Shown here in pieces: positions 1 through 6,800 of a stretch of DNA of 37,219 nucleotides. The DNA is from Lachnospiraceae bacterium (GTDB lineage: Bacteria; Bacillota; Clostridia; Lachnospirales; Lachnospiraceae): NCBI GenBank assembly GCA_017627275.1, contig JAGAHC010000018.1:1-37219 (forward strand). Reading direction: 5' to 3'. The number at the start of each line of letters is the position of its first letter. Position 1 is the first letter of the stretch. The translations under genes and the position numbers were made by a program. The notes under the pieces were generated by a model. The model had not been told where the DNA came from. It saw nothing but the letters and a program-made list of their open reading frames with translations, and did not search any database.

Positions 1-190
1 ATCCAAACCGGTCCCGCTGTGTCAAAGCAAGTCTTACGTGTGCCGGTCGGTCCTTACGGCGTAAGATTCGGCACACCTCGCGTGGATCTTCCCACAACCA
101 GTCCGTGCGTGACGAAACTGTTGTTGGCCGGGAGAATAGCGCTTCCTGCCTGGTTCGTGCCGCTTCCGGCACAGAAAAGGAGGCCAATCT
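1..190 (+). promoter_or_regulatory. Structured 5' leader of rpn gene (copy 1)
   Basis: This non-coding stretch ahead of the rpn gene is clearly related to the stretch ahead of the second rpn gene (21080-21228). Both begin ATCCAAACCGG and end in a hairpin exactly 5 nt before AGGAGG. Pairings seen here: an outer stem 19-24 with 110-113 plus 117-118 (GAA bulge); an extra hairpin 38-45/69-76 with inner stem 53-57/61-65, absent from copy 2; 82-85/92-95; 126-134/142-150; and 157-162/167-172. Several pairs differ in base between the copies but stay paired. It may extend left of the window. That it acts as an RNA regulator is inference; it could instead be a DNA-level element. Confidence 0.6.
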
Positions 191-1072
191 ATGGCAAGAC
201 GCAAATCCTCTGCAAAACGTAACTACAAGGACTCTGTATTTCGAAAGCTGTTCTCGGACAAGGAATCGCTGCTATCTCTTTATAATGCGGTGAACGAGAC
301 GAACTACGAGAGCACGGAAGGACTGCAGATCACCACACTGGACAATGCCATCTATATTCACATGAAGAATGATGTGTCGTTTGTCTTCCAGTCCCGGCTT
401 CAGCTTTACGAGCATCAGTCGACCATCAATCCGAACCTTCCGCTTCGAAATCTGTTTTATGCGGTGGATGTCCTCCACACCATCACCAGAGATTTCAACC
501 TCTACACCACGAAGTTGCAAAAAATACCTACACCGGGCTTTGTTGTGTTTTATAATGGAATCAAGGAGCAGCCTGATCGTTCCGTGCTTCGCCTGTCGGA
601 CCTGTTTGAGGTCCCGACGGACAGACCAGAACTGGAACTGACGGTGACGCAACTCAATATCAACGCGGGACACAACCGGGAACTGTTATCCCGCTGCAGG
701 ATACTCAACGAGTATGCCATGTTCAACGATAAGGTGCAGCGCTACTTGAGAGAGTCCGGAGACATCCAGAAAGCGGTGCCTAAAGCCATCGACGATTGCA
801 TTGAGGAGGGTGTGCTCACGGACTTCTTAAGCCGGGAGAAAGCGGAGGTAAAGGCCATGACGATTTATGAATTCAATCAGGAACAATATGACAGAGATTT
901 GCGCGAGGAGGGGCGTGAGGAAGGCCGCGAAGAAGGCCGCGAGGAAGGCCGTGCCGAAGAACGTCTGAACACCGAGCGGGAACGCAAGCGCGCGGAGGAA
1001 GCCGAAGCTCAGCTTGAAGCATCACAAGCCCTCCTGGAAAAATACAAAGCGCAGTTTGGTGAATTGCAATAG
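191..1072 (+). CDS. Rpn family recombination-promoting nuclease / putative transposase
   Basis: The 293-residue protein resembles the Rpn (PD-(D/E)XK nuclease / putative transposase) family of Clostridia. The core has an Asp at about residue 61 followed by LYEHQ (Glu74-x-Gln76), the D...ExQ pattern of this nuclease fold, then NPNLPLRNLFYA. From about residue 236 it becomes a charged tail: four EEGR units, then an Arg/Glu-rich coiled coil (NTERERKRAEEAEAQL). The start is well set: AAGGAGG ends 7 nt before the ATG. Known family members are DNA endonucleases linked to RecA-independent recombination and, in E. coli, to toxin-like phage defence. A good internal ribosome site at codon 223 may give a short C-terminal product. 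It is followed by a palindrome that likely ends transcription. Confidence 0.85.
   Translation: MARRKSSAKRNYKDSVFRKLFSDKESLLSLYNAVNETNYESTEGLQITTLDNAIYIHMKNDVSFVFQSRLQLYEHQSTINPNLPLRNLFYAVDVLHTITRDFNLYTTKLQKIPTPGFVVFYNGIKEQPDRSVLRLSDLFEVPTDRPELELTVTQLNINAGHNRELLSRCRILNEYAMFNDKVQRYLRESGDIQKAVPKAIDDCIEEGVLTDFLSREKAEVKAMTIYEFNQEQYDRDLREEGREEGREEGREEGRAEERLNTERERKRAEEAEAQLEASQALLEKYKAQFGELQ
844..1072 (+). other. Candidate intragenic start for short Rpn C-terminal protein
   Basis: Inside the rpn frame, GGAGGT (844-849) lies 7 nt before an in-frame ATG at 857-859 (codon 223). Translation from there would give about 71 residues: MTIYEFNQEQYDRDL, then the EEGR repeats and coiled coil, without the nuclease core. 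E. coli Rpn genes are reported to make such small C-terminal proteins from internal starts, which block the full-length toxin. The site is seen directly; its use is inference. Confidence 0.45.
905..952 (+). repeat. Four tandem 12-bp units coding EEGR
   Basis: Four in-frame 12-bp units of the type GAGGAAGGCCGC encode EEGR repeated four times in the Rpn tail. The paralogue at 21229 has only two full units at the same place. Because units are multiples of 3, gain or loss changes linker length without shifting frame. Confidence 0.8.
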
Positions 1073-1082
1073 ACTAATTAAC

Positions 1083-1116
1083 AGGAACCACTTTCCTCAG
1101 GGAAAGTGGTTCCTTT
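1083..1116. terminator. Palindromic repeat, likely bidirectional terminator
   Basis: A perfect 14-bp inverted repeat (AGGAACCACTTTCC at 1083-1096, complement at 1101-1114, loop TCAG) with a short T run on the plus side. It lies between the convergent rpn gene and the last gene of the pilus operon, so it is well placed to end both transcripts. It belongs to a dispersed palindrome family found at five other sites in the window. Confidence 0.65.
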
Positions 1117-1125
1117 GAATCTGTC

Positions 1126-3201
1126 TTATTCGAAGCGTCTGCGTCTCCTGAAGAGGATGACCAGGAAGAGAAGGAGGGCAGCGACGCCGGTGCCGCCCCA
1201 GAAGAGCATGTGGCTCGAGTCTCCGGTCGAGGAGCCGTCGCCGGTGATGACCTCCGCGATGGGCGGCGGAAGGATGTTAATGACTTCCTCCGCAATCGCC
1301 TTCGGGAGCGATGGCGGTTCTTCGGAAGAGCCGCCGCCGGACGGCTTCTTGTCGTCTTTGACGTGCGGCTGGTAGAGGATGGTGACGGACAGTCCGTACT
1401 CGTCCACCGCGCGGATGAGACAAGGCTGCGGGTCGCCCACGAAGTCCTTGTTCGGGTTGAAGACCACGTTAATCTTGCCGTTTGCAAGGTCGGAGATCTT
1501 CAGGGTATAGGTGCCGATCTTCTTGCCGTTCTTATCGAGGGCATCGATCGTCAGCTTGTCCGTCGTTTTGCCGAGGTTCCTCTTCGTCTTGTCATAGGGG
1601 TTCACGGAATAGGGATCCACGAACTGGATACTGACGAATTTCCCGTCGCCCTTCTTGAAGCCTAAGGTCGTTACGGAATCGTCGGAGTTCTGCTGTCTGC
1701 CCTTGGGCCCCCAGGTCTCGGCGTCGGTTCCGGTCGGGGGATTGACGCTTGTCACGTGCGGCTGGTACTTTGCTTCCGCCGTGCTGTTATCCGAAGCCGT
1801 CGCCCTGATCCTCGCGGGCTGCGGGTCGCCGACGAAATCCGGATCCGGGCGGAAGATGATGCGGACCTTGCCCGTCACCTTGTCGACTTCCGCGACCTCG
1901 TATTCGCCGATCTTGTTGCCGCTTGCATCGAGCGCCGGCACCTTCTTGCCGGGCGTCGCCGGCTCAAATGAATCGGTGTCCGGATTATAGATATCAATGT
2001 CCGTGATTTCCACACCCTCCGCCGTAAACCCAACGGTGCCCGTGTTGGAGTCGTCACTATCCTGGCTCTCGCCTTTCTTGCCCCAGGTCTCCGCATCGGT
2101 CGCGGTCAACGACCCGGTGTGAGGCGTGTATTTTGCCGTGGCGGCATTGTGCTGTCTGGGACTTGTCTGCTTGTTCTTTACTGTCAGGATCGCAGGGTCG
2201 GGCGTCCCGGTATAGTCCGGGTTCGGCGTAAAGAGAACAGTCACCTTCTTCTCGCCGTCCGCGCCGGTCGTTACCTGCAATCTGTATGTACCAACCTGCT
2301 CCCCGTTCTCGTACGCGGGGATCACAGGATTCGCGTCGTTCTCACTGCAACTGTCGCCTGCGCCGTTTTTCCCATTGTTCATGGTCACGACGTACTCGTT
2401 GCTCTTTTTATTCGAAGAATCGATCGTGTCCTTGATCGGTTTGTTGTTCGCGCTGTCCGTCTCGTCCTTTTCGCGCAGGAAAGGATGCGTCGGGTTGTGC
2501 TCTGTGCTGTTCTTTGAAGAGCTCCCCTTGGAAGGGTTGGCGTTGTGGTCAAAGCCGAGCTGGTCTTCGTTCGGTTTTGCCCAGGTCTCCGCGTCCTGCG
2601 GAATAATGTTTTCAAACTCACATCTATCAAACTTATAAGCATACGAGTCCGTGCCGTCCTGAATGGTCTCGTCGTCTCCGCCCGGCTGGCCGTAATCATA
2701 CTCTCCGGTAAAGATGGAAACGTACGCCGTCTTGCCGGAACCATCCGGTACCTCCTCGCTGAAAACGCGAAGCAGCACCTTGTATTCCGTCGTTTCAAAC
2801 CCGGCCTCGCTGTTCGGATCCTGCTTCACGATAAAGCAGTAATCGCCAGGCAAAACCGTGTCATCCAGGTTGAACTTGAACGACGTACTGCTGCCCGCCG
2901 CAACAGACTGGCTTGCCGGTGTCGCCGCATCCAGCTTTGCAAGCAGTTCTTCCGCCTTCTGCGCATTCGGCGCGGAAGGATCCGCCGTGATCGTTACCGT
3001 GCTGTCTATCCCATACACGCTGACCGGGATCTCCGGCTTGTCGATGGTCGTCTTCTGCGTGCTTGGGACCGTTTCCGCCCGCGCGGAAAGAGGCATCCCT
3101 GCGGAAAAAAGCATGGCAAGCACCAGGAGGCCTGTCAGTAGGCTTCTTAAAATCCCTGTCGTATGCTTTTGTATTCTGTTCTGCGTCTTTTGCAAATGCA
3201 T
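1126..3201 (-). CDS. Wall-anchored pilus base-like protein with CshA-type repeats
   Basis: The 691-residue secreted protein is the last gene of the pilus operon, 4 nt after the class B sortase. It has a signal peptide (hydrophobic run about residues 20-42, ending ARAE) and an N-terminal domain to about residue 210 that resembles small Spy0128/FctB-like pilin domains (DDTVLPGDYCFIVKQ, YKVLLRVFSEEV). Three CshA-type repeats follow, each opening with (T)DAETW and containing an F-x-P-(N/D)-x-D-(F/Y)-x-G core. After a Ser/Pro linker come TGDGSSTGDSS, a hydrophobic segment and RRRRRFE. There is no LPXTG; anchoring probably uses a TGD-type signal and a housekeeping sortase outside the window. The position equals that of FctB, the wall-anchoring pilin of streptococcal FCT islands. 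Four or more cysteines are present, unlike the backbone pilin. The base-pilin role is inference. Confidence 0.7.
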   Translation of the reverse strand: MHLQKTQNRIQKHTTGILRSLLTGLLVLAMLFSAGMPLSARAETVPSTQKTTIDKPEIPVSVYGIDSTVTITADPSAPNAQKAEELLAKLDAATPASQSVAAGSSTSFKFNLDDTVLPGDYCFIVKQDPNSEAGFETTEYKVLLRVFSEEVPDGSGKTAYVSIFTGEYDYGQPGGDDETIQDGTDSYAYKFDRCEFENIIPQDAETWAKPNEDQLGFDHNANPSKGSSSKNSTEHNPTHPFLREKDETDSANNKPIKDTIDSSNKKSNEYVVTMNNGKNGAGDSCSENDANPVIPAYENGEQVGTYRLQVTTGADGEKKVTVLFTPNPDYTGTPDPAILTVKNKQTSPRQHNAATAKYTPHTGSLTATDAETWGKKGESQDSDDSNTGTVGFTAEGVEITDIDIYNPDTDSFEPATPGKKVPALDASGNKIGEYEVAEVDKVTGKVRIIFRPDPDFVGDPQPARIRATASDNSTAEAKYQPHVTSVNPPTGTDAETWGPKGRQQNSDDSVTTLGFKKGDGKFVSIQFVDPYSVNPYDKTKRNLGKTTDKLTIDALDKNGKKIGTYTLKISDLANGKINVVFNPNKDFVGDPQPCLIRAVDEYGLSVTILYQPHVKDDKKPSGGGSSEEPPSLPKAIAEEVINILPPPIAEVITGDGSSTGDSSHMLFWGGTGVAALLLFLVILFRRRRRFE

Positions 3202-3205
3202 GTTC

Positions 3206-4033
3206 TTATTCTTCTATCGCCACGAATACAGCGGTCCGCTTCGTGGTCGTCGGTGATTTGCAGGTCGTAAGACCTACGATCCGTTTTGCTGTCCCGTCTT
3301 CTCTGTGACCGCCCTCCGCGTAATGGTCCGCGTTCTGTTCGAGGTACGAAAGCATCGCGCTGTGGTCCTCATAAATGTTGAACACCATGCTGTTGCTCGC
3401 GTCCGTCTGGAAAAAGGCGATCACGGTGATCGGGAATTCTCCCCGTTCGGTGATCAGCGTTCCGGTCCTGTGTTTGTCAAAATACGTTCTGTCCGCAAAG
3501 GCGTCCAGTGCTCCGAACATATACTGCCCGGACATGTGGTGGCCGTATACCACCGTATAATCGTCAGAAAAATCTTTCGCGTTGTTACTGTCCATAAAGA
3601 TCGCGCCCGCCAGAGAATACTCTCCGAACGCGTTCTTATTCAGGTACTCCCGGTTGTCCTCACCCTGCATGATGGGATAATCGATGTAGGTATCATCCAG
3701 CGTGATCCACGCAACCGCGTCCTCAGCGATCTGCTGCAGTCCCGCGATGTCCCCGTTCTCCGGCCTGTACGGCGCTACCGCCGCGGCGCGGGAATTGTAG
3801 AAGACGTACACGGAGTCATACATAAAGTACAAGCCGATCAGTAAAAGCAGAATAAAGACAATGTCCACGAACCGGTCTACCAGCCAGTCCGCTGTCCGTA
3901 CCGCCCGTTCTGCCGGCGTGTACGGGAGCGCTTCCGCGCCTCCCCCTTTGTCATGGAACCTGTGCGCGGCGGCGCTTCCACCGCCGCGCGCAGGATTGCT
4001 CCCATTTATTCTAAAGGTTTGTCTTTGAAACAT
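3206..4033 (-). CDS. srtB: Class B sortase (pilus polymerase candidate)
   Basis: The 275-residue membrane transpeptidase has one N-terminal anchor helix (about residues 52-74, DIVFILLLLIGLYFMYD) and an extracellular sortase barrel. Catalytic residues are visible: His165 in VVYGHHM, Cys258 in GLTTCKSPTTTKR and Arg266, with the Cys-to-Arg spacing of class B enzymes. It starts 33 nt after the backbone pilin and ends 4 nt before the base-like protein. In Streptococcus pyogenes a class B-type sortase encoded in the FCT island polymerises the FctA/Spy0128 pilin at a VPTG motif; the pilin here ends IPTG, which fits. The N-terminal 45 cytoplasmic residues are Gly/Ala/Arg-rich and unusual. The ribosome site is weak, so the exact start is uncertain. 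Confidence 0.9.
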   Translation of the reverse strand: MFQRQTFRINGSNPARGGGSAAAHRFHDKGGGAEALPYTPAERAVRTADWLVDRFVDIVFILLLLIGLYFMYDSVYVFYNSRAAAVAPYRPENGDIAGLQQIAEDAVAWITLDDTYIDYPIMQGEDNREYLNKNAFGEYSLAGAIFMDSNNAKDFSDDYTVVYGHHMSGQYMFGALDAFADRTYFDKHRTGTLITERGEFPITVIAFFQTDASNSMVFNIYEDHSAMLSYLEQNADHYAEGGHREDGTAKRIVGLTTCKSPTTTKRTAVFVAIEE

Positions 4034-4066
4034 GGATTACTTGCTGTAAAACTCTCTGTCAGTCGA

Positions 4067-5941
4067 TCAATAGTCTTCTCTTCTGCCGCGAAGCAGGAAG
4101 TATGCCGCCGCCAGGATGACCATCAGAGCGCCGCCGCCGATGCTGACGAGCACGCCGGTCGGGATGACGCCGTCGCGCTTGTTGGTGACACCGGTGTAGA
4201 TGTCTTCATCTTCAGAATATCTGTCTCCGGTCCACTCAGTCGTATAAGTATCTTCTTTGTACGGCTTATTGTCCGCAGGATTGATATAGAGCTGTTTGTA
4301 AGTATCGCCGTCTTTGTACTTGTCTCCTGCGGCATCCTTGACATATGTCTTTGTTGATTTATTACCTACTTCTCCGGTCAGGGGATCCTTGTGGGCGTTC
4401 GTGATCTCTTCATTATCAATAACACCGACTGCTACATCCGTTCCATTGGTCTTGGTATAGCCGGTCGCCGGATCCGTTTCCTGGACGGTGTAGGTCACAC
4501 CGTTCGGGATACCCTTGATCTGGACGTACTGCCCATGCTGAAGATAGAGTTCCCATTCGAGAGTTTCTTTTGTCTCTACAACAAGGTAGTTTGTGGAAGT
4601 AGTGCCGTTCTTTGCAGCAGTAAATGCTTCCGTGACATCCGCGAGGTCACCCTTATCCGTAGCATAAGCTGCTTTCGTGTTTGCATTTTTCATATCCGTC
4701 GCATCATAAGAAGTTGCGGCATTCTTGGTCGGATCAAAGAAGTGCGCAGCGTTTGCAGGGTTGGTGGAAGTGTATGCGCCAACGTTCACCTCAAACTTGG
4801 TTCCTTTTTCAAGGTCCGCATTTGTAAGTGTCACCTTGAACTTGAACCACTGGTCTCTGGAGCCCTGGTTGCCTTCGACCTTTTTGCCGAATTCCAGATC
4901 CTGCGTGCCGTAGTCGTTCACAAACTCGCTGGACTTGTCGCCGGCTTCCGCGCCGTTCGGTGTCAGTTCTTTGGATGTAAAGCCTTTCATGGCAGCCTTG
5001 GCTGCAGCCCAAGTGGTATAGGGTGTGCCGTCAATGGTTACGCTGCCGGTGGAAGCTGCCGGAGGCTCCGCAATGGTTTCACCTGAGTCTGTCCAGGTTG
5101 TGCCACCATCTTCTGTGGTCTGAACTTTCCAAGTATTATTGCTGACATAAACATATTTTTTGTTCGTGTTGCTTGCATCTGTCCATTCAACACCCCAGGC
5201 GTTCTCGTCTGCAGCATCAGCTGTATGGTCCGGTGCAACTGTTGTAGCACGCTTCGTCTCATACCAGACATAACCGGATACTGCAAGGTTGCCCTCGCCG
5301 TTGTCGGTAACATACACATCCAGCGTTCTCCAGGTGGAGTTGTTCGCGTTCACGTCATAGGTGATACCAAGATCGCTGTAGGTCGTGCCGTTCTTTTCCT
5401 GTACGTAGTAACGGTACACGCCGGGCTCCGCGAACTTAATGGCGGAGAAATCAAGCGTGATCTGCTTCTTCACGTACTTTTCGTTTGCGGTCGCAATGTC
5501 AGCCTTCCCTGTTCTGTAAGGGCCGGCTGTTGTCGTGTCTGTCGGCTGGAATACAAGTTCCCCGATATTCGCCGCCACTGCAGGATCTTCTACAGCCACT
5601 GGCGTTACAACGACCTTATCCGGGCGGACACCCTTCCAGACGACCGGTGTGACGTCTGCAGAACCAGATGTCGGCTGAATGAGCGCGACCGGATAGATCT
5701 CCTCGTTGGCCGCATCGCTCGCGGGATTTCCCGTTGCCCCATCCGAAGTCACCTCGAACAGGAAGTCCGCGTACGGGACCTGTGCGTCCTTGTCCATGAC
5801 AAGGTACTTGTCAAAATTGGTGGTGGTTCCGGTTGCCTCTACGATTGGATCATTCGCGTCATACTTCTCGGCAAATACCGGTACGACGGTCAATGCTGCC
5901 AGCACGACTGCCGTAAACAATGCCAAAAATCTTTTCTTCAT
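4067..5941 (-). CDS. Spy0128/FctA-type major pilin, IPTG sorting signal
   Basis: The 624-residue precursor has a clear signal peptide (MKKRFLALFTAVVLAAL...VFAE). The N-terminal half matches Spy0128-type pilins (TTTNFDKYLVMDKDAQVP, ITLDFSAIKFAEPGVYRYYV), with a Lys, a Glu-containing strand and Asn positions expected for an intramolecular isopeptide bond. A second pilin domain starts near residue 345 with FGKKVEGNQGSRDQWFKFKV, nearly repeated in the giant adhesin. Between them (about residues 215-335) is an insert ending in TPYTTWAAAKAAM, one copy of the repeat expanded in the adhesin. The C terminus is NKRDGVIPTGV, a helix, then RGRREDY. I see no cysteine. AGAAAGGAAAGG precedes the ATG. The likely role is the covalently polymerised shaft subunit. 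Confidence 0.88.
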   Translation of the reverse strand: MKKRFLALFTAVVLAALTVVPVFAEKYDANDPIVEATGTTTNFDKYLVMDKDAQVPYADFLFEVTSDGATGNPASDAANEEIYPVALIQPTSGSADVTPVVWKGVRPDKVVVTPVAVEDPAVAANIGELVFQPTDTTTAGPYRTGKADIATANEKYVKKQITLDFSAIKFAEPGVYRYYVQEKNGTTYSDLGITYDVNANNSTWRTLDVYVTDNGEGNLAVSGYVWYETKRATTVAPDHTADAADENAWGVEWTDASNTNKKYVYVSNNTWKVQTTEDGGTTWTDSGETIAEPPAASTGSVTIDGTPYTTWAAAKAAMKGFTSKELTPNGAEAGDKSSEFVNDYGTQDLEFGKKVEGNQGSRDQWFKFKVTLTNADLEKGTKFEVNVGAYTSTNPANAAHFFDPTKNAATSYDATDMKNANTKAAYATDKGDLADVTEAFTAAKNGTTSTNYLVVETKETLEWELYLQHGQYVQIKGIPNGVTYTVQETDPATGYTKTNGTDVAVGVIDNEEITNAHKDPLTGEVGNKSTKTYVKDAAGDKYKDGDTYKQLYINPADNKPYKEDTYTTEWTGDRYSEDEDIYTGVTNKRDGVIPTGVLVSIGGGALMVILAAAYFLLRGRREDY

Positions 5942-6008
5942 GACAAACCTTTCCTTTCTGTGTTTTGTCTTGTTGCCTATCTATATCAAAAGCCGTATGG
6001 CTTGTTTT

Positions 6009-6800
6009 CTAAAAGCCTCTCCGCCGCAGCTGCAGCACAACCTTCCCCTTCAGTTCCGATACCGGGCCGAAGGACCGGGAGTCCACCGCCTCCTCACGCT
6101 GGTCGCAGAGGAGAAATACTTCGCCCTCTCCGACGGTGTACGGGTAGGTGATAACCGGATCCTGCGGGAGCGTCTGGTAAAACACCACCTCGTAGGGGTT
6201 CAGGCCGTTCACGGTGTAACCGCCCTCCGCCGGGAAATCGATCGTGTCGCCCGCGATCGCCACAACACGCCCGAAGGTCGTCATACCGTCCCGCTCGAAA
6301 GCCACGATGTCGCCGTTGTAATAGCCACCGAGGCGGTAGGTGATGCAGAGGTCACCGTCGCGGACTGCCGGGTACATGTTGTTGTCATGGGCGACGAATA
6401 CGCCGCCGACGATCTGCGTAAGGACGAATACCAGCGCTGCGATGAAGGCTACCTTGATAACGAGCCGCAGGATCTGGTCCCTCAAAGAGCGTCGTCTGCG
6501 GGGTCTTCGTTTTGCTGCCCCCGGATCGTTTTCGGTCAGTTCCTTTCCGTCCGCTTCCTTCCCGGCCGGACCCTTTTCCCCAATTCTTTTCCGGGACTTT
6601 GCCGCACCGCCCTGTCTTGCGCGGTGCGCCTTCCTGCGTTCCGCCGGCGTCAGCGCCTTCTTTCCCTTATGCTGTTGTCCGTCTTGCCCGGATCCGTCAT
6701 CCGCTTCCGGCGAAGCCGGAGCGTCCGGTGTATCTTCTCCGAAAATATCGAAAAAATCCGGTTCGTCCTGCGGGGCAGGACGCTTTTTTCTTACGTCCAT
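6009..6800 (-). CDS. SipA-like inactive signal peptidase I homologue for pilus assembly
   Basis: The 263-residue protein has the signal peptidase I (S26) layout: one membrane helix (about 111-133), box B as HDNNMYPAVRDGD, and box D as TFGRVVAIAGDTID. The serine expected just before Met142 is Asn141, and the lysine expected just before Arg178 is Gly177, so the Ser/Lys dyad is missing. Streptococcal SipA, essential for FCT pilus polymerisation, is reported to have Asp and Gly at these sites, so this is more likely an assembly factor than a protease. An unusual cytoplasmic N-terminal extension of about 110 residues is first acidic, then very basic (RRPRRRRSLRD). The start codon overlaps the end of the adhesin gene by 10 nt, implying coupled translation. 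Confidence 0.82.
   Translation of the reverse strand: MDVRKKRPAPQDEPDFFDIFGEDTPDAPASPEADDGSGQDGQQHKGKKALTPAERRKAHRARQGGAAKSRKRIGEKGPAGKEADGKELTENDPGAAKRRPRRRRSLRDQILRLVIKVAFIAALVFVLTQIVGGVFVAHDNNMYPAVRDGDLCITYRLGGYYNGDIVAFERDGMTTFGRVVAIAGDTIDFPAEGGYTVNGLNPYEVVFYQTLPQDPVITYPYTVGEGEVFLLCDQREEAVDSRSFGPVSELKGKVVLQLRRRGF

Noticed and set aside
191-1072. Rpn genes as cargo of a classical insertion sequence
   Set aside because: No terminal inverted repeats or target-site duplications are seen around either gene; the palindromes occur elsewhere too.
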